Below, piece by piece: positions 51,842-60,019 of a stretch of 64,000 nt of DNA (its first letter is position 1; each line of letters starts with the position of its first letter). This DNA is from Hymenobacter nivis (GTDB taxonomy: Bacteria > Bacteroidota > Bacteroidia > Cytophagales > Hymenobacteraceae): the NCBI RefSeq assembly GCF_006439025.1, contig NZ_RCYZ01000012.1, positions 22,337-86,336 of the forward strand, given 5' to 3'. The notes beneath the pieces were generated by a model. That model was not told where the DNA came from and did no database searches. It was given only the letters and a program-made list of their open reading frames with translations. A program made the translations under genes and the position numbers.

Positions 51842-53245
51842 CTACAAAATGCCGCTCAAAAAGCCCGGCAAGATGCCCAGTACGATGGTGAGCAGCGCCA
51901 ACAGGCCCAGGGTAAAGGCTTGCAGGCCATCGACCGGTACCGCTTCGGCTGTGGGGCCCTCGGCGGGGCGCAGGTACATGGCGATGATGGGGCGCAGGTA
52001 GTAGTAGATGCCCACCATGCTCATGACGACGGCGAAGACGACGAGGCCGATATGGCCCTGGCCCACGGCGGCGGTGAGCAGGAAAAACTTACCGAAGAAG
52101 CCGCCCGTGAGCGGGATACCGGCCAGCGAAAGCATGGCCACGGTCATCACAAACGCTAGCAGCGGGTTGGTTTTGCCCAGGCCGTTCAGGCCGGCGTAGT
52201 CGTCGCGCTGGCGGTGGTCGGCCACCAGTTTCAGCACGCCGAAGGCGGCCACGGTGGCGATGGAGTAGGCGAGGGAGTAGAAGAAAATGCCGTTGGCGGC
52301 GGGGCCCGTGAGGCTGCCGTTGCCAGCTACCAGGCCGATGAGCAGGTAGCCGGCGTGGCTCACGCTGGAGTAGGCCAGCATGCGCTTGGTGGTAGTTTGG
52401 GCGGCGGCGCCTACGTTGCCGAGCAGCAGCGTGAGGGCGCACATGGCCTGGATGGTGGGGGCCCAAAAGCCCTGGGCGGCCGGCAATGCCACGGCCAGCA
52501 GCTTCAGAAACGCGGCGAAGCCGGCCGTTTTCACCACCGTGCTCATGAAGGCGGTGAAGAAGGTGGGCGTGCCCTCGTACACGTCAGGCGTCCAGAAGTG
52601 GAACGGCGCGGCCGATACTTTGAAACCGATGCCGATGATCATCAGCAAGATGCCGATGTAGAGCATGGGCAGCAGGCTGGCGTTGGCGGGGGCGGCTACG
52701 GCGGCGGCGATTTGCGACAGGGCAAAGGTGCCGGTGGCGCCGTAGAGTAGCGCAATGCCGAAGAGCAGGATGCCGGTGGCAAAGGCCCCCATCAGGAAAT
52801 ACTTGAGGGCCGCTTCGTTTGAGCGGGAGTCGCGCTTGCTGGCGCCGGCCAACACGTACATGCTGATGCTCAGGATTTCAATGCCCACAAATAGCATCAG
52901 CAAGTGGTCGTAGCCGATCATCATGATGGCCCCCACGAGCGAGAACAGCAGCAGGGCGTAGTACTCGGCCAGGTTGGGCTCGTGGGCCACCACGTAGCTG
53001 CGCGAGAAGGGCAGCAGCAGCAGCGCCGTGAGCACCACGATGCCCGTGAACGCCACCGTGTAGTGGTCCACGGTCAGCATGTGGTTGAAGAACGACTGCG
53101 GCGCTTGGTTCCAGTCGGCCAGGTTGGCCCCGAACACGGCCAGCAGCACCAGCAGCACGCCGGGCAGCAGCACCTTGTTAGAGCGCAAAAAGCCCAGGAA
53201 TAGCTGGACGATGCCGAAGACGGAAAGGAGAATAATGGAGGTCAT
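51842..53245 (-). CDS. nuoN: NADH-quinone oxidoreductase subunit N
   Basis: Antiporter-like proton-pumping subunit of complex I, 467 aa with about 13-14 membrane segments. 'FVGIEILSISMYVLAGASKRDSRSNEAALKYFLMGAFATGILLFG' contains the key glutamate and lysine of the family. 'KVSAAPFHFWTPDVYEGTPTFFTAFMSTVVKTAGF' is the second signature. It lies 158 nt after nuoM and away from the nuoA-H operon. Confidence 0.94.
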   Translation of the reverse strand: MTSIILLSVFGIVQLFLGFLRSNKVLLPGVLLVLLAVFGANLADWNQAPQSFFNHMLTVDHYTVAFTGIVVLTALLLLPFSRSYVVAHEPNLAEYYALLLFSLVGAIMMIGYDHLLMLFVGIEILSISMYVLAGASKRDSRSNEAALKYFLMGAFATGILLFGIALLYGATGTFALSQIAAAVAAPANASLLPMLYIGILLMIIGIGFKVSAAPFHFWTPDVYEGTPTFFTAFMSTVVKTAGFAAFLKLLAVALPAAQGFWAPTIQAMCALTLLLGNVGAAAQTTTKRMLAYSSVSHAGYLLIGLVAGNGSLTGPAANGIFFYSLAYSIATVAAFGVLKLVADHRQRDDYAGLNGLGKTNPLLAFVMTVAMLSLAGIPLTGGFFGKFFLLTAAVGQGHIGLVVFAVVMSMVGIYYYLRPIIAMYLRPAEGPTAEAVPVDGLQAFTLGLLALLTIVLGILPGFLSGIL

Positions 53246-53277
53246 GGTTCTAAGCTTCGGATGAGCTTCAAAAGGCT

Positions 53278-53372
53278 GTCATGCTGAGCCTGCCGAAGCA
53301 TCTCTACCGCTGACTAATTAATTACTGCCGCGGGAGAGATGCTTCAACAAGCGGACGCTAGATGAGCATGAC
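53278..53372. repeat. REP-like interrupted inverted repeat between nuoM and nuoN
   Basis: The ends GTCATGCT and AGCATGAC and the inner words GAAGCATCTCT and AGAGATGCTTC form a bulged hairpin. Sequences of the kind GTCATGCTGAGC..GAAGCATCTC are known to me as dispersed intergenic repeats in Hymenobacter-like genomes; copy number here cannot be checked. Confidence 0.65.
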
Positions 53373-53375
53373 GGC

Positions 53376-53401
53376 CCCGGGGCCCTATTTAGGGCCCCGG
53401 G
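53376..53401. repeat. Perfect GGGGCCC hairpin just after nuoM
   Basis: An 11-bp perfect stem (53376-53386 with 53391-53401), loop ATTT, starting 2 nt after the nuoM stop. There is no T-run. It could act as an mRNA stabiliser or weak terminator between nuoM and nuoN. Confidence 0.7.
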
Positions 53402-53403
53402 TA

Positions 53404-54870
53404 CTACCGCCCGACGGCAGTTAGAATGCTGCTGACGGCCGGCTCGGACAAGTGCAGGAACGTGCCCGGGAACAGGCCCAACCAGAACACCAGCACGATA
53501 AGGGGCACGAAAACCAGGAGTTCGCTGCCGGTGAGGTCAGTGATGGTGGCCGAGAACGACGAGTCGGGGCCCAGCATGGTGCGCTGAAACAAGCGCAGCA
53601 AGTACACCGCCGAGAAGATAATGGTGAGGCCGGCCACCGCGCCCACCCAAGCCGAGTACTGGTAGATGCCGGCCAGCAGCAGGAACTCGCCCACGAAGCC
53701 GCCCGTGAGGGGCAGGGCCACGGTGCTGAGCAGCATCACCAGAAAGCAGACGCTCAGCAGCGGCGTGCGGCGGGTGAGGCCCCCAAGGTCGGGCAGCTGG
53801 CGGGTGCCGGTGCGACGCTCAATGGCATCGGCCACGAAGAACATGCCCACCACGTTCACGCCGTGGGCCAGCATTTGCACCACTGCGCCTTGCAGGCCGA
53901 TTTGGGTGAGCGAGAACACGCCGGCTGCCATCAGGCCCACGTGCGAGAGCGACGAGTAGGCGATGAGGCGCTTCATGTCGCGCTGCCGGATGGCGATGAT
54001 GGCCCCGTAGATAACCCCAATGACGGCCAGGATGATAACCGGCTTCTGCCACTGGCTGAAGCCGAGCGGCACGATGGGCAGCAGCCAGCGCAGCGTGCCG
54101 TAGATGCCCATTTTCAGCATGATGCCCGAAAGCAGCATGGTGGCCGGGGCGGGGGCCTCTGTGTAGGTATCGGGCTGCCAGGTGTGGAAGGGGAAGATGG
54201 GCATCTTCACGGCGAAAGCCGCGAAAATCAGCCAGAACAGCCACGACTGCTCGCCGGCGCTCAGCTTGAGCTTGTAGAACGCCGAGAGCTCGGAAGAGTG
54301 GGCGGCGAGGCTGCCGGCGGCGGGGCCGGTTTGCAGGTACAGGTACACGAAGCCGGCCAGCATGAAGAGCGAGCCGACGACGGTGTAAAGGAAAAACTTG
54401 AGCGTGACGGCGATGCGCCGCTCGCCGCCCCAGGCCCCGGCCAGGAAATAAATCGGGATGAGCGCCACTTCCCAGAAGAAGTAGAACAGAAAGGCATCCA
54501 GCGACATAAAGACGCCGAGCAGGCCGGTTTGCATGAACAGCACCAGGGCGTAGAAGGCCGAGGGGTTCTCATAATTGCCCCGGAACGCGGCCAGCAAAAT
54601 CAGCGGCACCAGGAAGGTGGTGAGCAGCACCAGCAGCAGGCTGAGGCCGTCGAGCCCGAGGTGGAAGTTGATGCCGGCCGACTGCACCCAGGCGTAGTCG
54701 AGGTTGTAGGCCGACGAGCCGTGGCGGGCAAAATCGACGGCGACGAAGGCGGCCAGGGCAAATTCGACCAATGAAGCCCCCAAGGCCAGGGCCCGGGCGG
54801 TGGCCCCTTTGGTGAAGTGGAGCAGCAGCGCGGCGGCCAGGGGGAGAAAAAGCAGTACAGCAGTCAGCAT
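53404..54870 (-). CDS. nuoM: NADH-quinone oxidoreductase subunit M
   Basis: Antiporter-like proton-pumping subunit of complex I, 488 aa. The ATG at 54870 is preferred over a TTG two codons before. 'FFWEVALIPIYFLAGAWGGERR' carries the conserved glutamate. 'AFAVKMPIFPFHTWQPDTYTEAPAPATMLLSGIMLKMGIYG' and 'AYSSLSHVGLMAAGVFSLT' are diagnostic. About 14 membrane segments. It has its own promoter and leads nuoN. Confidence 0.95.
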   Translation of the reverse strand: MLTAVLLFLPLAAALLLHFTKGATARALALGASLVEFALAAFVAVDFARHGSSAYNLDYAWVQSAGINFHLGLDGLSLLLVLLTTFLVPLILLAAFRGNYENPSAFYALVLFMQTGLLGVFMSLDAFLFYFFWEVALIPIYFLAGAWGGERRIAVTLKFFLYTVVGSLFMLAGFVYLYLQTGPAAGSLAAHSSELSAFYKLKLSAGEQSWLFWLIFAAFAVKMPIFPFHTWQPDTYTEAPAPATMLLSGIMLKMGIYGTLRWLLPIVPLGFSQWQKPVIILAVIGVIYGAIIAIRQRDMKRLIAYSSLSHVGLMAAGVFSLTQIGLQGAVVQMLAHGVNVVGMFFVADAIERRTGTRQLPDLGGLTRRTPLLSVCFLVMLLSTVALPLTGGFVGEFLLLAGIYQYSAWVGAVAGLTIIFSAVYLLRLFQRTMLGPDSSFSATITDLTGSELLVFVPLIVLVFWLGLFPGTFLHLSEPAVSSILTAVGR

Positions 54871-54922
54871 CGGCAAGGCAGAAGGGCGGCGGCGGCTCCC
54901 GAACCGGGCCGCGAATTGCGTG

Positions 54923-54930
54923 CAAACTTA
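54923..54930 (-). promoter_or_regulatory. Predicted -7 element of nuoM-nuoN
   Basis: TAAGTTTG on the minus strand, 52 nt before the nuoM ATG, fits TAnnTTTG. The -33 region is not clear. It supports independent transcription of this second nuo unit. Confidence 0.5.
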
Positions 54931-55048
54931 CGCATTGCCAGATAAGAGCGCACGCCTATAAAGTTTCGAAGACCAACTTTGTGCGGAGGCGGGAGTAATT
55001 TCGCCCCACAGGCCCCGCCCGTTGGCGGGGCCCCTTGCCCGAACCCGT

Positions 55049-56089
55049 ATGGCCCGCAGCCCCATTGCCGATTTTTTGACGGCCCCGGCCACCGTGCCCA
55101 TCCTGGATGTGCGGGCCCCGGCCGAGTACGCCCAGGGCCACATCCCGGGGGCCCTCAGCTTGCCGCTGTTCACCGACGACGAGCGCGCCCGCATTGGCAC
55201 TACCTATAAGCAGGTGACGCCCGAAAAGGCCGTGCTCATGGGCCTCGATTTTTTTGGGCCGAAGATGCGCGCCATGGTGGAGCAGGCCAAGCAGCTGGCC
55301 CCCAGCCAGGAAGTGCGCCTGCACTGCTGGCGCGGCGGCATGCGCAGCGGCGCCGTGCAGTGGCTGCTGGAGCTGGCCGGCTTCGAGGTAAACCTGCTCA
55401 ACCACGGCTACAAGGACTACCGCCGCTGGGCCGGGGCCGAGTTTGCCCGGCCGCGGCCCCTGTACGTGGTGGGCGGCTACACCGGCAGCGGCAAAACCGA
55501 GGTGCTGCACGCGCTGGCCGCCCAGGGCCAGCCGGTGCTCGACCTGGAGGGCCTGGCCCACCACAAGGGCTCGTCGTTTGGCAGCATGGGGCAGCCGGCC
55601 CAGCCCACCCAGGAGCAGTTTGAGAACAACTTGGCCGCCGCGCTGGGGGCCCTGCCCGCCGACCGGCCGGTGTGGGTGGAGGACGAAAGCCGCTCCATCG
55701 GCAGCCTGCACATCCCCACGCCGCTCTTCGACCAGATGCAGGCCGCGCCGCTGCTGGCCCTCGACGTGCCCCGCGCCGCCCGCGTGCCCAAGCTGGCCCT
55801 GGAGTACGGCCGCCACGACGCGGGGGCCCTGGCCAGCGCCATCCTGCGCCTGCGCAAGCGCCTCGGCGGCCTCGTGACCAAGGAGGCCCTGGCCGCCATT
55901 GCCGACAACGACATGGCCACGATGGTGGACCTGGTGCTGACCTACTACGACAAAACCTACGCCTACACCATGAGCAGCGCCCCCGCCGGCCGCCAAACCG
56001 TGCCCGTGCCCGCCGCCGACACCGACGGGCCCACGAACGCGGCGCTGGTGCTGGCCGCCGCCGCCACGCTCCAACCAACGGCCTCGTAA
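55049..56089 (+). CDS. selU: tRNA 2-selenouridine synthase
   Basis: Converts 2-thiouridine to 2-selenouridine at the wobble position of certain tRNAs, using selenophosphate. I start at the ATG at 55049 (MARSPIADFL), giving 346 aa. The N-terminal rhodanese domain has its catalytic cysteine C93 in 'LHCWRGGMRSGA'. The P-loop 'VGGYTGSGKTE' (141-151) follows. 'EDESRSIGSLHIP' is typical. It leads a cluster ending with selD, its selenophosphate source. Confidence 0.93.
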   Translation: MARSPIADFLTAPATVPILDVRAPAEYAQGHIPGALSLPLFTDDERARIGTTYKQVTPEKAVLMGLDFFGPKMRAMVEQAKQLAPSQEVRLHCWRGGMRSGAVQWLLELAGFEVNLLNHGYKDYRRWAGAEFARPRPLYVVGGYTGSGKTEVLHALAAQGQPVLDLEGLAHHKGSSFGSMGQPAQPTQEQFENNLAAALGALPADRPVWVEDESRSIGSLHIPTPLFDQMQAAPLLALDVPRAARVPKLALEYGRHDAGALASAILRLRKRLGGLVTKEALAAIADNDMATMVDLVLTYYDKTYAYTMSSAPAGRQTVPVPAADTDGPTNAALVLAAAATLQPTAS

Positions 56090-56097
56090 CGGTGCTG

Positions 56098-56484
56098 ATG
56101 CCCAAGCTGCGCGTGGCCCGGCCCACCAACGACCTGGCCCCGCTGGTACATTTCTACTGCGAAGGCTTGGGCCTCGAACGCCTGGCTGAGTTCGCCGGGC
56201 ACCAGGGCTTCGACGGCGTGATGCTGGGCCACCCCGGGGCCCCGTACCACCTGGAGTTCACCCGCGAAGACGGGCAGCTGGTGGCCCCCGCGCCCACAGC
56301 CGAGCACTTACTGGTGTTTTACTTCCCCGACGCCGCGGCGTGGCAGGCGGCCGTGGCCCGGCTCGAAGCGGCCGGCTACCCCGCCGTACCGGCCCACAAT
56401 CCGTATTGGGACGCGCAGGGCCGCACCTTTGCCGACCCCGACGGCTACCGCGTGGTATTGCAGCAGGCCGCCTGGGCCCTGTAA
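56098..56484 (+). CDS. VOC (glyoxalase/bleomycin-resistance) family protein
   Basis: A 128-aa protein of the vicinal oxygen chelate fold. 'LRVARPTNDLAPLVHFYCEGLGLERLAEF' and 'WDAQGRTFADPDGYRVVLQQ' are the paired beta-alpha-beta modules' typical ends; metal ligands may be H in 'LVHFY' and E in 'YHLEFTRE'. Function unknown. The ATG at 56098 is 8 nt after selU and the gene ends 57 nt before selD, so all three may be co-transcribed. Confidence 0.82.
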   Translation: MPKLRVARPTNDLAPLVHFYCEGLGLERLAEFAGHQGFDGVMLGHPGAPYHLEFTREDGQLVAPAPTAEHLLVFYFPDAAAWQAAVARLEAAGYPAVPAHNPYWDAQGRTFADPDGYRVVLQQAAWAL

Positions 56485-56541
56485 TTAATAGTTATTCACA
56501 TTGCGTTGTTAACCCTGGTTAATAACCAAGCTTTGCCGATT

Positions 56542-57609
56542 ATGTCCGTCCCCACCCACTCCGAAACCGAGCCCATCCGCCTCACCCAGTACAGCCACGG
56601 GGCGGGCTGCGGCTGCAAAATCGCGCCGGCCGTGCTCGATAAAATCCTGCACAGCAGCCTACCCCAGCCCAACTACCCCGACCTGCTGGTGGGTAACGGC
56701 TCGCGCGACGACGCCGCCGTGTACCGCCTGCCGGGCCAGGATGGCCAGTGCGTCATCAGCACCACCGATTTCTTCATGCCCATCGTGGACGATGCCTACG
56801 ATTTCGGGCGCATTGCCTCAGCCAACGCCATTTCCGACGTGTACGCCATGGGCGGGCGGCCCATTTTGGCCATTGCCGTGCTGGGCTGGCCCATCGGCAA
56901 GCTCGCGCCCGAGGTAGCCGCCCGCGTAACGGAAGGGGCCCGGGCCATCTGCGCCGAGGCCGGCATTCCGCTGGCCGGGGGCCACAGCATTGATGCGCCG
57001 GAGCCCATTTTTGGGCTGGCCGTGACGGGCCTGGTGGCCGAGAAAGACCTCAAGCGCAACGACACCGCCCAGCCTGGCTGCCGCCTTTACCTCACCAAGC
57101 CTTTGGGCGTGGGCATGCTGACGACGGCCCAGAAGCAGGGCATTCTGCGGCCCGAAGATGCCGACGTGGCCCCCGCCCAAATGCGCCAGCTCAACAAGAT
57201 TGGCGCCGACCTTAGCCCCCTGCCCGCCGTGCAGGCCCTCACCGACGTCACGGGCTTCGGCCTGCTCGGCCACCTGGCCGAAGTGTGCGAAGGCAGTGGC
57301 GTGCAGGCCGTGCTCGATTTTGCCAAAGTGCCCCGCCTGGCCGCCGCCGAAACCTACCGCCGCCAAGGCGCCGTGCCCGGCGGCACCGCCCGCAACTACG
57401 CCAGCTACGGCCACAAAATAGGGGCCCTCACCGACGAGCAACAGCAGTGGCTCTGCGACCCCCAAACCTCGGGCGGCCTGCTCGTGTGCGTCGCGCCCGA
57501 AGGCGAAGCCGCGGTTCAGGCCGTGTTCCAGCAATATGGTTTGGCCCTGGAAAGCTTCGGCGAATTAGTAGCGCACCGTGCCGGCGAGCCGTGGATAGTG
57601 GTGGAATAG
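56542..57609 (+). CDS. selD: Selenide, water dikinase (selenophosphate synthetase)
   Basis: Makes selenophosphate from selenide and ATP. I start at the ATG at 56542, giving 355 aa. The catalytic loop is 'QYSHGAGCGCKIAPAVLDK' (C23, C25, K26), with cysteine and not selenocysteine at the active position. 'CVISTTDFFMPIVDDAYDFGRIASANAISDVYAMGG' is the ATP/metal domain. In the window only SelU uses its product. Confidence 0.96.
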   Translation: MSVPTHSETEPIRLTQYSHGAGCGCKIAPAVLDKILHSSLPQPNYPDLLVGNGSRDDAAVYRLPGQDGQCVISTTDFFMPIVDDAYDFGRIASANAISDVYAMGGRPILAIAVLGWPIGKLAPEVAARVTEGARAICAEAGIPLAGGHSIDAPEPIFGLAVTGLVAEKDLKRNDTAQPGCRLYLTKPLGVGMLTTAQKQGILRPEDADVAPAQMRQLNKIGADLSPLPAVQALTDVTGFGLLGHLAEVCEGSGVQAVLDFAKVPRLAAAETYRRQGAVPGGTARNYASYGHKIGALTDEQQQWLCDPQTSGGLLVCVAPEGEAAVQAVFQQYGLALESFGELVAHRAGEPWIVVE

Positions 57610-58469
57610 GGCCCCCAGCACCCGTAGTAGCGCGCCTGGCCCCTACGCCCAGCGGCTGCTTGCACCTAGGCAACGCCGTGAACTTCGTGCTGACTTGGTT
57701 GCTCACGCGGCGGGCGGGCGGTACGCTGCACCTGCGCATCGACGACTTGGACCGGGCTCGGTTGCGCCGGCCGTATTTGGATAATATTTTCCGCGTCATC
57801 GACTGGCTGGGTATTGATTACGACCAGGGCCCCCGGGGCCCCGATGACTTCCTGCGCCACCACTCACAGCTGCTGCACCTGCCCGAATACAACGCCGTGC
57901 TGCGCCGCTTGGCCCAGCGGCCCGGCTTGCTAGCGGCCAGCCACCGCAGCCGCACCGAGGCCCCGGGGGCCCTCTTGCCGCTGGATACGCCCGGCGCGGC
58001 GTGGCGCGCGCTGGTGCCGCCGCCTACGGCTGTGCGCTGGACTGATGCCGGCCAGGGCCCCACGCAAGTGTTGCTGGGCCAGGAAATGCCCGATTTTGTG
58101 ATCCGCAAGAAGGACGGCGTAGCCGCCTACCAGGTGGCGTCGGTGGTGGACGACCTGCGCCTCGGCACCACGCTCATCGTGCGCGGGCTGGACTTGCGAG
58201 CCAGCACCGCCGCCCAGCTCTGGCTAGCCGCCCAGCTCACCGAAACGGCGGCCTTCAACGCCCCGCGCATCCAGTTCTACCACCACAATTTGCTGACGGA
58301 TGCGGCGGGCAACAAGCTCTCTAAGTCGCAGCAGGGGGCCCTGGCCACCGGCGTGCTGGGACAGGAACGGGGCGCGGTTTTGGGCGCCGTGGCGCGGCTG
58401 CTGAAGCTGCCCACCGAAGCGGGCGAGTCGCTGGCGGCGCTGCGTGCGGCGTTTGAGGTGGCGGTTTAA
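57591..58469 (+). CDS. GluQRS-like glutamyl-tRNA synthetase catalytic-domain protein
   Basis: A class I synthetase core without an anticodon-binding domain, about 292 aa from the GTG at 57591, which overlaps the end of selD by 19 nt. The HIGH-type motif is 'LAPTPSGCLHLGNAV' (16-30) and the KMSKS-type motif is 'NKLSKS' (241-246). GluQRS attaches glutamate to queuosine of tRNA-Asp. The zinc-binding cysteines of typical GluQRS are missing: the segment reads 'LLAASHRSRTEAPGALLP'. The assignment to GluQ is therefore tentative. The start codon is uncertain. Confidence 0.78.
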   Translation: MDSGGIGPPAPVVARLAPTPSGCLHLGNAVNFVLTWLLTRRAGGTLHLRIDDLDRARLRRPYLDNIFRVIDWLGIDYDQGPRGPDDFLRHHSQLLHLPEYNAVLRRLAQRPGLLAASHRSRTEAPGALLPLDTPGAAWRALVPPPTAVRWTDAGQGPTQVLLGQEMPDFVIRKKDGVAAYQVASVVDDLRLGTTLIVRGLDLRASTAAQLWLAAQLTETAAFNAPRIQFYHHNLLTDAAGNKLSKSQQGALATGVLGQERGAVLGAVARLLKLPTEAGESLAALRAAFEVAV

Positions 58470-58484
58470 GAGAGATTTTGGGTC

Positions 58485-58584
58485 GTTGAACGGCTGTACC
58501 GCCAAGCTGTGCTTGGCCTTGCATATGCTACCCTGGGGGCCCTGGCGCAAGGCCAAGCACAGCTTGGCGGTACAGCCGTTCAAC
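58485..58584. repeat. Perfect 38-bp inverted repeat between convergent genes
   Basis: Arms 58485-58522 and 58547-58584 are exactly complementary, 24-nt loop with GGGGGCCC. Each arm itself contains the palindrome GCCAAGCTGTGCTTGGC, so a cruciform with side hairpins is possible. It lies between the GluQRS-like gene and endonuclease V. Confidence 0.88.
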
Positions 58585-58613
58585 AACGCAAAAACCGTTG
58601 CTGGGGGCCCCAG

Positions 58614-59303
58614 TTACCGCACTTCCTTCTTGAATTCCTCGGCCCAATAATCGGCCAGGCGGGTGGGTTCGGGCAGCTTGTAGCCTTTTAAGCAGGCCAG
58701 GGTGAGGCGGGTGGCGGTGGCCTGGTCGCAGCGGTGGCCAGGGCTCACGAACAGCGGCAGCACCTTGTCTTTGCTGCGGATGACTTCGCCGATGAGCTCG
58801 CCGGTTTTGGCATCGGTAAGCGGCGTGGTGCTGTCTTTTTCGGGGCCCGGCTCGGTGAAAGTGCCGGTCAGTTTATTCTTGGCCACGCCGAAAGTGGGCA
58901 CATCGAGCAGCACGCCCAGGTGCGCGGCAATGCCCACGCGGCGCGGGTGCGCAATGCCGTGGCCGTCCACCATCACCACATCGGGCCGGTGCGTGAGCTT
59001 GGCGAAGGCCTGCACCACGTTGCCAGCCTCGCGGAAGGAGAGGAAGCCGGGCACGTAGGGCATCGTGACGGGGGCGTAGCTGTACACTTTTTCGACCAGC
59101 TCCAGCGATGGGAATTTCAGCACCACGAACACTGAGAGGATGGTTTCGGGCGTGGGAAACGACGAGTCGCAGCCGCCGATCAGGCGCGGCTCGTGGGCCA
59201 GGGGCTCGGCGCGCACGCGCTGGCGCAGCTCCTGCTGCTGGGCGGTGAGGCTGCGCACCAGCGCGGGGTCGGGCGGGGGGCCGGGGGGGCGGAAGTAGGC
59301 CAT
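58614..59303 (-). CDS. nfi: Endonuclease V (deoxyinosine 3' endonuclease)
   Basis: DNA repair nuclease that nicks near deaminated adenine. The frame is open further, but the ATG at 59303 (MAYFRPPG) gives 229 aa, the family length. Motifs are complete: 'IGGCDSSFP' with the catalytic aspartate, 'MPYVPGFLSFRE' (PYxPGxLxFRE) and 'VMVDGHGIAHPRRVGIAAHLG'. It has an unremarkable C-terminus and no close partner. Confidence 0.93.
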   Translation of the reverse strand: MAYFRPPGPPPDPALVRSLTAQQQELRQRVRAEPLAHEPRLIGGCDSSFPTPETILSVFVVLKFPSLELVEKVYSYAPVTMPYVPGFLSFREAGNVVQAFAKLTHRPDVVMVDGHGIAHPRRVGIAAHLGVLLDVPTFGVAKNKLTGTFTEPGPEKDSTTPLTDAKTGELIGEVIRSKDKVLPLFVSPGHRCDQATATRLTLACLKGYKLPEPTRLADYWAEEFKKEVR

Positions 59304-59354
59304 GTGGTAGGGGAAGGGCGGGAGTAGTAGCGCGCCGCAGCTGAGGGCGGGCCT

Positions 59355-59362
59355 CACCTTTG
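59355..59362 (+). promoter_or_regulatory. Possible -7 element of the DUF1990-like genes
   Basis: CACCTTTG differs from TAnnTTTG in one base and lies 72 nt before the GTG start of the first DUF1990-like gene. Confidence 0.35.
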
Positions 59363-59434
59363 GCTGCGGAAGGACGTATACGCGAGCCGGGGGCTTGGCC
59401 TCCGTTCCGCAACGCACATTTTCAATTCCACCCC

Positions 59435-60019
59435 GTGGCCGATAACCCTAAACCTGAACAGCCCGCCGCCCGGGGCGCGGGGCCCCAGCTCGACCGCCGC
59501 TACTACCTCGACGTGCTGCGGCCGCGCCAGGGGCCCGCGCCGCTCATGGCCGCCGTGCAAGCCGATTTGCCCCAGTTTTCGCCCGCCCTACTGGCCGATT
59601 TTGAGCAGACCAGCGGCACGGCCGGGGCCCTGGCCGTGGGCGACGAGTTCCACATCAAAATACTGGGGCCCTGGAACGGCAGCGTGCGCGTGACTGAGGT
59701 AGGGGCCACGTTCTTCGAGCTCGCCACCCTCGAAGGCCACCCCGAGGCCGGCCGCATCCGCTTCGAGGCCCACGCGCTCGACGGCCGGCCCGACGCGCTG
59801 CGGTTCGAAATTCACTCGGTGGCCCGCTCGCGCGACGGGCTGGTGGCCTTCGCCTACGACACCATCGGCGGCGGCAAATTGATGCAGGAAGCTACGTGGG
59901 TCGAGTTTTGCCAGCGAGTGGCCCAGGCCAGCGGCGGCCAGGCCCTGGGGCCCGTCACGGTCGAAACCACCCGCCGCGCACCCGATGGTGCCGTCGAGCA
60001 CACCGTTTCCCATGTCTAA
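59435..60019 (+). CDS. DUF1990-like protein, first of a tandem pair
   Basis: A 194-aa protein of unknown function. No ATG suits; the GTG at 59435 (then ADNPKPEQPAARG) is the likely start. The middle reads 'ATFFELATLEGHPEAGRIRF' and 'DALRFEIHSVARSRDG', which matches the pattern of the next gene ('GYGYRTLEGHFERGQINF' and 'AVDFRINAASQPGH'). The C-terminus has 'FAYDTIGGGKLMQEATW'. No signal peptide or membrane segment. It overlaps the next gene by 8 nt. Confidence 0.7.
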   Translation: MADNPKPEQPAARGAGPQLDRRYYLDVLRPRQGPAPLMAAVQADLPQFSPALLADFEQTSGTAGALAVGDEFHIKILGPWNGSVRVTEVGATFFELATLEGHPEAGRIRFEAHALDGRPDALRFEIHSVARSRDGLVAFAYDTIGGGKLMQEATWVEFCQRVAQASGGQALGPVTVETTRRAPDGAVEHTVSHV

